From Siansivirga zeaxanthinifaciens CC-SAMT-1 (GTDB lineage Bacteria > Bacteroidota > Bacteroidia > Flavobacteriales > Flavobacteriaceae), in contig NZ_CP007202.1 of assembly GCF_000941055.1 (NCBI RefSeq), positions 616,001 to 680,000 on the forward strand: DNA of 64,000 bases. Reading direction: 5' to 3'. Each line of letters begins with the position of its first letter. Position 1 is the first letter of the stretch. Position numbers and translations under genes: made by a program. A model generated the notes under the pieces. The model was given only the letters and a program-made list of their open reading frames with translations. It did not search any database and was not told where the DNA came from. Shown piece after piece: positions 56,039 to 64,000 of this stretch.

Positions 56039-56995
56039 ATGAAAAGAACCTTATTAATTTTTATTTATATCGCTTTCGCGGAAGTCTTTACGGTATCGGC
56101 ACAAATACACACAACATTACCACATAAAACATTTAAAGATTACGAGGTTTCTAAACCCATTTTATATACGCAAACAGTTACTTATGATGCTCATGATAAG
56201 GGCTACGACCCCGTCATGGTAACCGTTAACAGCTTTAACGAACAAGGTCAATTTATACAAGAGTACTTACATATTCTAGGCAAATTTGAATCGGAAACCG
56301 CACATAATTACATATACAACAATGGCAGATTAGATAGTTTAAACACTCTAGCAACCGCTAAAAATTTTAATGTAAAAACCAGTTTTGAATACAATTCGAA
56401 TGGAAAAGTTGCTAAAGAAACCGCTTCGGGGGTTTACTCAAAGTACACGCGCCATTTTAAATACAATAAAAAAGGCGACATAGAAAGCATCACCACAGAT
56501 TTTGATAATGGTGGCCATAACTGGACCACCTTTACTTATAAAAATGGCAAGCTCGATTTGGTAACTCAAATAGACGGACAAGTAAAAGAGGGTAGTTTAA
56601 CAAACTATTTTGCCTATTACAACGGCGAATTGTTTGCCAGATGGGATAATTTAGATAAAGATTTATATGTATTTCCTAGTGCGTTTATGCACTATAAGCT
56701 ACCAAAACATCCAGAGCCATTAGCAACTGTAAACAACCTACGAGAACTTCAAGCAACAAATAAAACTGCCTATAATAAAGAATTAAACAGCGTTTTAACT
56801 CATGCTGAAGTAACTTTTGAAATGGGTCAATCTACTCCAGAAAACGGTGACTGGACACGCCGAATGACAAAAGAGACTCGATTTGGAGGAACGACACGCA
56901 GGTTTCACTTTCGTAAAATTGTTTACGCCGATGGTAAAGTAAGTGGCAGCACCGAATTCGATTATTTGTTTTTTAATAAAATGAAAGATTTGTAA
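56039..56995 (+). CDS. Secreted YD-repeat-like protein (318 aa)
   Basis: A signal peptide (EVFTVSAQ) precedes YD-like strands (NSFNEQGQFIQEYL, FEYNSNGKVAKET, HFKYNKKGDIESI, FTYKNGKLDLV). The C-terminal part has FGGTTRRFHFRKIVYADGK. The signal-peptide codons contain the CGCTTTCGCGGAA core found also at 38219 and in tex. Fourth gene of the block, 25 bp after the previous one. Confidence 0.62.
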   Translation: MKRTLLIFIYIAFAEVFTVSAQIHTTLPHKTFKDYEVSKPILYTQTVTYDAHDKGYDPVMVTVNSFNEQGQFIQEYLHILGKFESETAHNYIYNNGRLDSLNTLATAKNFNVKTSFEYNSNGKVAKETASGVYSKYTRHFKYNKKGDIESITTDFDNGGHNWTTFTYKNGKLDLVTQIDGQVKEGSLTNYFAYYNGELFARWDNLDKDLYVFPSAFMHYKLPKHPEPLATVNNLRELQATNKTAYNKELNSVLTHAEVTFEMGQSTPENGDWTRRMTKETRFGGTTRRFHFRKIVYADGKVSGSTEFDYLFFNKMKDL

Positions 56996-57011
56996 TTCAT
57001 TTGTTAAAAAG

Positions 57012-57722
57012 ATGAAACAAATCAAAATATTTGCTGGTGTCGTGTTCGCCAGCGTCTTAATAAGTTGTAACGATACCAAGGCTAAGCAATTGCAAATAAG
57101 CGATAATGCACCCATGAATCCTGTTGTTGCTTTTTTACATAGAGAAGATTTAGCCTTAAAAGGCCCCGTAAAAATGGCTGGCGATGACTATTTCGATTTA
57201 AACGGATATATTACCGAAAGCATGGGCGACATATATACCCATAGCGATTCCAAAAGCACCATGAAAACCGGCAAAACCCTTTATACTTACACTAAAAATA
57301 AAAAAGGACAGTTCGAAAAACTAACTATTTCTGGTAATAATGAGCCCACTTATTTTACCTATCACAGTAACGGATTATTAGCATCGGAATATGGTATTGA
57401 AAATGGTATTTCCTATAAAACAACTTATACTTATGATGCTAAAGGTCGGATAAAACAATGCGCGTATACCTATGGCGACGATCCTGTTAAAATAAGCTAT
57501 TACACTTACAAGAATATTAATAACGATACCTTAGAAATAGAAATACGCTTTAACAATAGCAAAGCAAAAGAAATTTACCGTTATAAAAACGGCATCATGG
57601 TGGCATCTACCCTTTCTGGTGAAACCACAACTTACAGCTATATATTTGATGCCAGGGGTAATTGGTTAAGCCAAACTACAAGTTATGGTAGCTCTACAAC
57701 TCGAGCCATTACATACTATTAA
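57012..57722 (+). CDS. YD-repeat-like lipoprotein (236 aa)
   Basis: A lipoprotein signal (FASVLISCND) precedes the shared N-terminal motif (NPVVAFLHREDLALKGPVK) and YD-like strands (YFDLNGYITESMG, FTYHSNGLLASEYG, YTYDAKGRIKQCAY, YIFDARGNWLSQTT). Last gene of the block, 16 bp after the previous one. Its lipid anchor suggests that the block's products act at the membrane. Confidence 0.68.
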   Translation: MKQIKIFAGVVFASVLISCNDTKAKQLQISDNAPMNPVVAFLHREDLALKGPVKMAGDDYFDLNGYITESMGDIYTHSDSKSTMKTGKTLYTYTKNKKGQFEKLTISGNNEPTYFTYHSNGLLASEYGIENGISYKTTYTYDAKGRIKQCAYTYGDDPVKISYYTYKNINNDTLEIEIRFNNSKAKEIYRYKNGIMVASTLSGETTTYSYIFDARGNWLSQTTSYGSSTTRAITYY

Positions 57723-57750
57723 CAAGCATAACTTTTCCCAAACGGCAATA

Positions 57751-58368
57751 TTAAAGTTTTTTTGTATCTGCTTGTTTGTATTGAATCTCCTTGATTTCAA
57801 AAAACAGTTTTAAAATTAAGAAAGGAATAATAGCTAAAACGGCCACATAATTTTCGAAAACAATAAATTCCTTTTTCAAAAAGAATGATAACAATATACC
57901 TAAAATTAGTGATACATGCAGCGTTATTACGCCAGGCGATAATAAATGATGTGTTAAACCTATGTGCGAATCGCTTCGGAATTTATAAATCTCACGTAGT
58001 AGAAACGTTAGTAAACTAAAGTTGAAAAGCGCATTTTTAAAAAAGAAAATTTCAAAATTACTAAGCACCAAATCACTATGGTTCCAATCGAGTATCAATC
58101 CGAAAAAAACTATAATAAACACCAAATAAATCATGAGCATAAACAATCTGCTTTTGGTATTAGAAAGTTGCACAACAGCATTTACAAGTTGATTTCTTTT
58201 CAATTGATACCGTAATCTATCGAAAACTGTTTTTAAAAATTCGTCCCACCAGAACAAATAAAGTATATAAAATACGGTTATTTGCTTATTATAAATTGCC
58301 AAGACGGTAATGAGTGTCATGACAAAAAGCGAAAGATACTCGGCTATTTTAGGTCTTTGTATAATCAT
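57751..58368 (-). CDS. Multi-pass membrane protein of unknown function (205 aa)
   Basis: Five or six hydrophobic helices are visible (YLSLFVMTLITVLAIYN, FMLMIYLVFIIVFFGLIL, VITLHVSLILGILLSFFL, VAVLAIIPFLILKLFF). I do not recognise the family. It converges with the YD-repeat block; a terminator upstream of its start belongs to the next gene on the same strand. Confidence 0.6.
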   Translation of the reverse strand: MIIQRPKIAEYLSLFVMTLITVLAIYNKQITVFYILYLFWWDEFLKTVFDRLRYQLKRNQLVNAVVQLSNTKSRLFMLMIYLVFIIVFFGLILDWNHSDLVLSNFEIFFFKNALFNFSLLTFLLREIYKFRSDSHIGLTHHLLSPGVITLHVSLILGILLSFFLKKEFIVFENYVAVLAIIPFLILKLFFEIKEIQYKQADTKKL

Positions 58369-58372
58369 AAAA

Positions 58373-58409
58373 AAATCTCGTTTTCAAATTAACATCGAAA
58401 ACGAGATTT
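58373..58409 (-). terminator. Terminator after the OmpA-glycine-zipper gene
   Basis: AAATCTCGTTTTC and GAAAACGAGATTT form a perfect 13 bp stem with an 11-base loop, 24 bp past the stop of the minus-strand OmpA gene. Confidence 0.8.
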
Positions 58410-58433
58410 ATACAAATTTATGTTGAATAATAA

Positions 58434-59138
58434 TTAGTTACCAGACTCTTGTTTGGCATCTTCAATCATTTTATCATTTGGTACAATAGCAATGTTTACA
58501 CGTCTATTTTTTGCACGACCTTCTGCTGTAGAGTTATCTTCAATAGGTTGTGTTTCACCAAACCAATGTGTTGTTAATCTAGAACTGCTAATGCCGTTAT
58601 TCATTAAATAATTTGTAACAGCATAGGCTCTGTTTTTAGACAATGTCATGTTATAATCATCTGCACCTTGGCTATCTGTATGGCCTACAACCAGTACATT
58701 CGTATCTGGATATTCTTTAAATACACCAATAAGTTTATTTAAAGTTTCTTGTGAAGCTGCATTAACATTGTATTTGTTGGTATCAAAATAAACTCCACTA
58801 GTTTCATCGAAGGTTACAACAATACCGTTATCTACACGCTCTACCTTTGCTCCTGGAATTTCACTTTCAATTTGCTTTGCTTGCTTATCCATTTTATTAC
58901 CAATAAGCACACCTGCACCACCGCCAATAACACCACCAATAACGGCTCCTAATTCGCCATTACCACCTTTACCAATGTTGTTACCTATAATAGCACCAAT
59001 AATACTACCTGCTGCCGCGCCTAAAACACCACCTTTTTGTTTGTTATTAGCATTTTGAACCGATTTACAGTTAGTAAAACTCATTACTACTAAAAATGCT
59101 AAAAATAGAATTCCCGATTTTTTTATTATTGCTTTCAT
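58434..59138 (-). CDS. OmpA-family lipoprotein with glycine zipper
   Basis: The 234 aa protein has a lipoprotein signal (VVMSFTNCKS), a glycine-zipper segment (GGVLGAAAGSIIGAIIGNN, GAVIGGVIGGGAGVLIGN) and an OmpA domain (VYFDTNKYNVNAASQETL, VVGHTDSQGADDYNMTLSKNRA, AKNRRVNIAI). It should bridge outer membrane and peptidoglycan. It starts 5 bp after the lipocalin-like gene, so the two are an operon. Confidence 0.92.
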   Translation of the reverse strand: MKAIIKKSGILFLAFLVVMSFTNCKSVQNANNKQKGGVLGAAAGSIIGAIIGNNIGKGGNGELGAVIGGVIGGGAGVLIGNKMDKQAKQIESEIPGAKVERVDNGIVVTFDETSGVYFDTNKYNVNAASQETLNKLIGVFKEYPDTNVLVVGHTDSQGADDYNMTLSKNRAYAVTNYLMNNGISSSRLTTHWFGETQPIEDNSTAEGRAKNRRVNIAIVPNDKMIEDAKQESGN

Positions 59139-59143
59139 ATATA

Positions 59144-59617
59144 TTATTGTTTGTTAAAATTCATTGTAATTGTAAATGGTTTTCCATCTACTGTTAAGGT
59201 TTGTTGCCATACCATATCCATTTCAGATAAGCTGGTTAAACTTAAACGAAAACCAACATTGCTTTCAGATTTGTGTTTTGCATCTGTAGGTTTTAATAAG
59301 AAATCATACAAACCAGAAACCTCATCTATTTCTTGAATTGAAAAAATAAAATTTCTCACGCCCGTATCACAATTGCCATCGTTAATTGTGTAAAGCCCTG
59401 TATTGTTATTTGGAATAAATTGCCAAGTACTACCTTCAAAACAAGCTTTAGAAACGTCGTTTAAAAGCGTTACATCGTAAGTTCCAGCTTCGCTATAAGT
59501 GATGCTGCTTAATTCCCAGTTACCTTTAATTACCTTTTTAGAGGTTCTTACTGTTTTTGATGCTCCGCATGATACCATCATGGCTAGAACAAATAAACCT
59601 AATATTAATTTTTTCAT
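59144..59617 (-). CDS. Lipocalin-like lipoprotein
   Basis: The 157 aa protein has a lipoprotein signal (LAMMVSCGAS) and a small barrel with the lipocalin-type opening IKGNWELSSITYSEAG and WQFIPNNNTGLYTI. Flavobacterial lipocalin-like proteins are common and uncharacterised; a ligand is not evident. A CAAATCTA (-7 box on the minus strand) is at 59640-59647. Co-transcribed with the OmpA gene. Confidence 0.75.
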   Translation of the reverse strand: MKKLILGLFVLAMMVSCGASKTVRTSKKVIKGNWELSSITYSEAGTYDVTLLNDVSKACFEGSTWQFIPNNNTGLYTINDGNCDTGVRNFIFSIQEIDEVSGLYDFLLKPTDAKHKSESNVGFRLSLTSLSEMDMVWQQTLTVDGKPFTITMNFNKQ

Positions 59618-59747
59618 TTTTTAGTGTTTTAATTTATTACAAATCTAACAATAAATACTGCTGAAATATTTACAGTATTTAATTTTAATGTTATATAATA
59701 TCTATCATAAAAAATTATTCTTTTTAAAGATACAAAAAACAAAAACA

Positions 59748-59772
59748 TCTAATAATCAATTTATTAGATGCT
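59748..59772 (-). terminator. Terminator of metG
   Basis: CATCTAATAA and TTATTAGATG form a 10 bp stem with a 5-base loop. In the minus direction it is followed by a T-rich run. It lies 32 bp past the metG stop. Confidence 0.75.
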
Positions 59773-59803
59773 TTAAAATTAATATGATGAATAAACTTTA
59801 TTA

Positions 59804-61870
59804 CTAACTTATCTGCAAACCATTGGCTACGGTGGCATCATCTGGATTTACAAACACCAATTTGCCCTCGGCAGTCTCCGTCATTAAAATCATGCCTTCA
59901 CTCTCAACACCTCGTAGAGCTCTTGGTGCTAAATTTACTAAAACGGTAACACGCTTTCCAACGACTTCCTCTGGTGTAAAACTTTCGGCAATACCCGAAA
60001 CAATAGTGCGTACATCAATACCGGTATCAACTTTTAAAACAAGTAGTTTTTTAGCTTTTGGCATTTTTTCGGCTTCCAAAATCGTTCCTACACGAATGTC
60101 TAATTTCGTAAAATCATCGAAAGTGATGGTCTCTTTTTGAGGTTCTAAGGTTTTATTAGCGGCTTCGTTTGCTTTTTTACTAGCTTCTAATTTATCTAAT
60201 TGAAATTGAATGGTTTCATCTTCAATTTTAGAGAATAATAATTCGGCTTCGCCAATTTGATGCCCTGTTGGAAGCAAGATGTCTTTTGAAGCGATATCGT
60301 TCCATGAGTTCTCGACTGCGCTTAACGAGACATTTAAAATCTGTTTAAGTTTATTTGATGTAAACGGTAAAAATGGCTCACTTAAAGTTGCTAAAGCCGA
60401 TGCGATTTGCAAAGCCACATACATAATGGTTTTCGTGCGGGCTTCATCTACTTTAATCACTTTCCAAGGCTCTTCGTCGGCTAAATACTTGTTACCAAGT
60501 CGTGCTAAATTCATGAGCTCTTGTTGTGCTTCTCTAAAACGGTAACGCTCAATAGAACTTGAAATAACTTCGGGGTAAGCCTTAACGGCAGCTAAAGTTT
60601 CTTCATCTATTTGAGATAATTCAGAAGGATTTGGAACTAAACCGTTGTAATATTTATTGGTTAAAACCACCACACGATTAATAAAGTTTCCAAAAATGGC
60701 TACCAATTCGTTGTTGTTTCTCGCCTGAAAATCTTTCCAAGTAAAATCGTTATCTTTTGTTTCGGGCGCATTAGCTGTTAAGGCGTAACGCAACACATCT
60801 TGTTGTCCCGGAAATTCTTTTAAATAGTCTGGTAACCAAACGGCCCAGTTTTTAGATGTTGATAATTTGTTGCCTTCTAAATTTAAAAACTCGTTAGCTG
60901 GCACATTTTCTGGTAAAATATAACTGCCTTCGGCTTTTAACATGGCTGGAAAAATAATACAGTGAAATACAATATTATCTTTTCCTATAAAATGTACCAA
61001 CTTGGTGTCGTCGCTTTTCCAGTAAGGTTCCCAGTCTTTACCTTCGCGCGCAGCCCATTCTTTGGTTGATGAAATATAACCAATAGGCGCATCAAACCAA
61101 ACGTAAAGCACTTTACCTTCGGCACCTTCTACCGGCACAGGAATACCCCAGTCTAAATCGCGTGTTACGGCTCGTGGGCGAAGTCCATCATCAATCCAAG
61201 ATTTTACTTGGCCGTACACATTGGGTTTCCAATCTTTTTTATGGCCTTCTAAAATCCATTCTTTTAAAAAATCTTCGTATTTATCTAAAGGTAAAAACCA
61301 GTGTTTTGTTTGTTTTAAAGTAGGTACATTACCTGTTAATGCCGATTTCGGATTAATTAAATCGGTGGCATTTAAACTGGTTCCGCACTTTTCGCATTGG
61401 TCGCCATAGGCTTCTTCGTTGCCACATTTTGGACATGTTCCTGTAACAAACCTATCGGCTAAAAACTGATTGGCTTTTTCATCGTACAACTGCTCGGTGG
61501 TTTCTTCTATAAAATCGCCATGATCGTACAAGGTTTTAAAAAATTCTGAAGCCGTTTCATGATGAATTTGTGCCGAAGTACGCGAATAATTATCGAACGA
61601 AATACCAAATGCTTCAAAAGAGTCTTTAATAATTTTATGATATTTATCTACAACATCTTGTGGTGTTACACCTTCATTTTTTGCCTTAATAGTAATAGGC
61701 ACGCCGTGTTCATCGCTTCCGCCAATAAAAACAACATCGTTACCTGTTAAACGTAAATAACGTGCATAAATATCGGCTGGCACATAAACCCCTGCTAAAT
61801 GCCCAATATGAATGGGACCGTTGGTATAAGGCAACGCAGATGTAATGGTATATCGTTTTGGTTTGTTCAT
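59804..61870 (-). CDS. metG: Methionyl-tRNA synthetase
   Basis: The 688 aa enzyme has the class I HIGH motif ([14 protein letters not shown]), a zinc knuckle ([17 protein letters not shown]), the KMSKS-type loop NKLSTSKNW and a C-terminal EMAP-like tRNA-binding domain ([19 protein letters not shown]). It charges tRNA-Met. Length fits the long form with the C-terminal domain. Confidence 0.97.
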   Translation of the reverse strand: MNKPKRYTITSALPYTNGPIHIGHLAGVYVPADIYARYLRLTGNDVVFIGGSDEHGVPITIKAKNEGVTPQDVVDKYHKIIKDSFEAFGISFDNYSRTSAQIHHETASEFFKTLYDHGDFIEETTEQLYDEKANQFLADRFVTGTCPKCGNEEAYGDQCEKCGTSLNATDLINPKSALTGNVPTLKQTKHWFLPLDKYEDFLKEWILEGHKKDWKPNVYGQVKSWIDDGLRPRAVTRDLDWGIPVPVEGAEGKVLYVWFDAPIGYISSTKEWAAREGKDWEPYWKSDDTKLVHFIGKDNIVFHCIIFPAMLKAEGSYILPENVPANEFLNLEGNKLSTSKNWAVWLPDYLKEFPGQQDVLRYALTANAPETKDNDFTWKDFQARNNNELVAIFGNFINRVVVLTNKYYNGLVPNPSELSQIDEETLAAVKAYPEVISSSIERYRFREAQQELMNLARLGNKYLADEEPWKVIKVDEARTKTIMYVALQIASALATLSEPFLPFTSNKLKQILNVSLSAVENSWNDIASKDILLPTGHQIGEAELLFSKIEDETIQFQLDKLEASKKANEAANKTLEPQKETITFDDFTKLDIRVGTILEAEKMPKAKKLLVLKVDTGIDVRTIVSGIAESFTPEEVVGKRVTVLVNLAPRALRGVESEGMILMTETAEGKLVFVNPDDATVANGLQIS

Positions 61871-62040
61871 TTTAAATTTTAATTATTCGTCATTGAAAAT
61901 TTTTAATAAAAACCGTGGTAATGCATCTATTTTTAAAAGATTTCAAACTGGCTTTATTAATTGCAATGACCTTTCATTTTAACAAGCCACAAAAGTACAC
62001 ATTTTGAAAGGGATTTAGAAAAAAAATGTACTTTTACAGT

Positions 62041-63045
62041 ATGCCTAGAATTTCATTATTAACCATCGTATTTATAGCTGTTTTTTTCTTCGGAAAAACA
62101 ACACTTTTAGCACAAAATAACTCGTATAAATTGATACAACCACCTTACCTAAAATCTGGCGATACCGTTGCTATTGTTGCACCATCTGGCATCTTAAAAA
62201 ACAGAACTGCCGAAATTGAGAAAGCTAAAAACCTTCTTAAAAGCTGGGGTTTGCATGTTGTAATTGGAAAGCATGTTTTTAGTCAGGCTAACCATTTTGC
62301 AGGTACAGACGATGAGCGCTGTGAAGATTTTCAAAAAGCAATGGACGATGCCAACATAAGCGCCATTTGGTGTGCCCGCGGCGGTTATGGTGCGGTTCGA
62401 ATTTTAGATAAACTCGATTATACCAAATTTAAAAAAAAACCAAAATGGCTTATTGGATATAGCGACATTACAGCACTTCACAGCCAAATGCAGGTTAAAG
62501 GTTTCGAGAGTATTCATGCCATGATGTGCACCAGCTTGCAAGACGACAACGATACTATTAAAGAAACCATTAGCACGTTTAAAGACGCGCTTTTTGGCAA
62601 CCCAATAGAATATACGCTGGAACCCTCAAATTATAATGTTGATGGTTCTGTTACCGCGCCTCTTGTTGGAGGAAATTTAAGTATACTGTATAGCATGTTG
62701 GGATCTAATACCAGTATCGATACTTCAGGGAAAATTCTGTTTATAGAAGAAATTGGAGAATACAAATACCATATAGATCGCATGTTACAAAGTTTAAAAC
62801 GCGCAGGGTATTTCGATAAATGTGCCGGTCTCATTATTGGCGATATGACTAAAATAAAGAAAAACACAACACCTTGGGGTGCTTCAATAGAACAATTAAT
62901 AATGGATGTTGTTTCAAGTTATAACTTTCCGGTAGCTTTTAATATGCCTGCGGGACATAATAAAGACAATCGTGCCTTAATTCTGGGCAGAAATGTTTCG
63001 TTGAACGTAAAAAACAGACAATCAGCTATTAAATTCAGCAATTAA
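62041..63045 (+). CDS. LD-carboxypeptidase (peptidase S66)
   Basis: ATG 62041 (MPRISLL) is preferred to ATG 62026 because the signal peptide (KTTLLAQ) is then normal (334 aa). S66 motifs: IVAPSG, CARGGYGAVRILDKLDY, IGYSDITALH with the catalytic Ser, a Glu in FIEEIGEYKYHIDRML and the His of MPAGHNKDNRALILG. It removes the terminal D-Ala from murein tetrapeptides in wall recycling; the signal peptide suggests a periplasmic site. Confidence 0.9.
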   Translation: MPRISLLTIVFIAVFFFGKTTLLAQNNSYKLIQPPYLKSGDTVAIVAPSGILKNRTAEIEKAKNLLKSWGLHVVIGKHVFSQANHFAGTDDERCEDFQKAMDDANISAIWCARGGYGAVRILDKLDYTKFKKKPKWLIGYSDITALHSQMQVKGFESIHAMMCTSLQDDNDTIKETISTFKDALFGNPIEYTLEPSNYNVDGSVTAPLVGGNLSILYSMLGSNTSIDTSGKILFIEEIGEYKYHIDRMLQSLKRAGYFDKCAGLIIGDMTKIKKNTTPWGASIEQLIMDVVSSYNFPVAFNMPAGHNKDNRALILGRNVSLNVKNRQSAIKFSN

Positions 63046-63095
63046 GAAAACTTCCAGTAGGTTCGTAATTAAATGTACTCTCAAAATTTTTAATT

Positions 63096-63338
63096 ATGAA
63101 AAAACTACAACTACTTACTTTTACAGCCATGCTTTTACTTACACTAAGTGTAAAAGCAAACGATTCGAAATTAAACCTAAACAATCCCGATGTTCGCAAA
63201 TGTTTAATTGAAGCTTCAAAAAGTGAAGGATGGGATTTATCTGCTACGTACTTAAACTCTGAAGATAAAATTGTTTTAATCTTTTCAAAAGATGGGCAAT
63301 CGCGAGTTTACACTAGCAACCAAATGTTTAAAATGTAA
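63096..63338 (+). CDS. Small secreted protein of unknown function (80 aa)
   Basis: A signal peptide (LLLTLSVKAN) precedes a 60-residue body (CLIEASKSEGWDLSATYLNSEDKIVLIFSKDG-type strands, shown here in part). No family recognised. A strong terminator follows, and it is 50 bp after the carboxypeptidase gene. Confidence 0.6.
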   Translation: MKKLQLLTFTAMLLLTLSVKANDSKLNLNNPDVRKCLIEASKSEGWDLSATYLNSEDKIVLIFSKDGQSRVYTSNQMFKM

Positions 63339-63359
63339 GCATTAATGCATGTAATAATA

Positions 63360-63390
63360 AAAAAACCAACTAAAATTTAGTTGGTTTTTT
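63360..63390. terminator. Bidirectional terminator
   Basis: AAAAAACCAACTAAA and TTTAGTTGGTTTTTT form a nearly perfect stem between the convergent 80 aa gene and the TerB-DnaJ gene. Confidence 0.88.
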
Positions 63391-63393
63391 TAT

Positions 63394-64000
63394 TTAAAAG
63401 CCGCGTTCCTTCTGCAATTGTTCGTAAGCAGCCTGAACTTGCCTAAATTTCTCTTCGGCACCTTTTTGGTGTTCTTTCCCTAAGTGAAGCACCTTATCTG
63501 GATGGTATTTTTTAGCCATAGTACGATAGGCTTTCTTAATCTCGTCGTTTGTAGCCGATTTATCAATTTCTAATATTTTATAAGCAGTATCGGCCGATTC
63601 GTAAAACATCGCCTTAATACTTTCGTAATCGCTATGGCTTATACCTAAATAACCCGCCATTGTATAAATAACAGAAACCTCATCGTTGGTTACTAAACCA
63701 TCTGCTTTTGCAATACCAAATAAAAAATGAATTAATTGCAAGCGCGATGGATGCTCCATCATTTGTCTAATTTGCAAACAAACCTGTCTTGTAGAAATGT
63801 TTTGTTGTTTATTAATTTCTTTAAAAAGTCTAAAAGCATGATTGGCGCGTTCTTTTCCATACATACCAACAAATTGTTGGCGTACAAAATCCAACTCCCG
63901 CTGGTCTTGTTTTCCATCGGCTTTTATAACAATAGATGCCAAAATTAACAAACTTACCTCAAAATCGCCTGGTTGTGTTCTTTGTGATTGATGAGACTGT
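63394..64000 (-). CDS. TerB-DnaJ (DjlA-like) protein, C-terminal part
   Basis: The frame stays open beyond an internal ATG at 63951 to the window edge ([20 protein letters not shown]), so the gene starts outside. A TerB-like helical domain ([35 protein letters not shown]) is followed by a C-terminal J domain ([20 protein letters not shown] with HPD in KKYHPDKV). DjlA-like proteins recruit DnaK, often at the membrane. The 5' part cannot be seen. Confidence 0.88.
   Translation of the reverse strand, partial: QSHQSQRTQPGDFEVSLLILASIVIKADGKQDQRELDFVRQQFVGMYGKERANHAFRLFKEINKQQNISTRQVCLQIRQMMEHPSRLQLIHFLFGIAKADGLVTNDEVSVIYTMAGYLGISHSDYESIKAMFYESADTAYKILEIDKSATNDEIKKAYRTMAKKYHPDKVLHLGKEHQKGAEEKFRQVQAAYEQLQKERGF

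Noticed and set aside
51550..57722. RHS/polymorphic toxin locus
   Set aside because: The YD-like strands are weak, each protein ends without an RHS core motif or variable toxin tip, and no immunity gene is seen.
1..64000. CRISPR array
   Set aside because: No regularly spaced short repeats were found; the Cas4-like nuclease stands without cas1 or cas2.

Overview
The window is a 64 kb piece of an AT-rich Bacteroidota chromosome, almost certainly from a (probably marine) member of the Flavobacteriaceae. Evidence: promoters of the TTTG-N19-TAnnTTTG type, T9SS C-terminal sorting domains, a PorZ-like propeller protein, DUF4369/TlpA, SCO, LytS/LytTR and OmpA families in their flavobacterial forms, and weak Shine-Dalgarno usage. 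No rRNA or CRISPR array is visible. One tRNA (Asn, GTT) is present.

Layout. 1-7.8 kb: housekeeping and envelope genes (TonB receptor start, recO, porZ-like, gdhA, outer-membrane and lipoprotein genes, dinB-type, arsC/spx-type). 7.8-16.9 kb: an accessory hotspot between arsC and tRNA-Asn. It holds (i) an SGNH-hydrolase gene broken by one in-frame TGA and flanked by a ~375 bp, ~95% identical partial duplication of arsC, (ii) a 1335 bp IS256-family element inserted in the second arsC copy with an 8 bp target duplication, and (iii) an island at 11.3-16.9 kb bounded by a perfect 53 bp direct repeat ending in tRNA-Asn. The island carries a divergent WYL regulator and a five-gene operon: small membrane protein, unknown 190 aa protein, Fe-S/PD-(D/E)XK nuclease fused to DUF2779, OGG-fold glycosylase-like protein, and an unknown 124 aa protein. 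Its right end has relics of a tyrosine integrase and a HIT protein. I regard this operon as the best candidate for an undescribed (probably anti-phage) system. 17-34 kb: core genes (rseP, SCO, two ferrous iron systems facing each other, yraN, GH26 mannanase, TlpA-like, mfd, terB). One Feo system has FeoB split in two and is led by a DtxR regulator and a membrane-anchored DtxR-FeoA fusion.

34-64 kb: histone-deacetylase-like hydrolase, cupredoxin-like, AhpD-like, AraC; a surface-protein block (OmpA chimera, metzincin-LRR-T9SS protein, lipoproteins), two of whose promoters share a GGGTAAC-N17-TATATAA motif; a second, same-length IS256-family copy that has cut the first gene of a LytS/LytTR operon; tex; then a block of secreted YD-/MORN-repeat paralogues. 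Two promoters in that block carry the same 24 bp palindrome at identical spacing from the -7 box. The window ends with OmpA-glycine zipper, lipocalin-like, metG, LD-carboxypeptidase and a TerB-DnaJ protein running off the edge.

How the parts may work together (inference): the WYL protein probably represses the island operon through two TGGACA-type palindromes. DtxR probably represses its own feo operon through a TTTTTAGTC palindrome. A regulator, perhaps the neighbouring LytTR protein, probably acts on the YD-repeat block. All functional statements come from motif reading; no database search was run.
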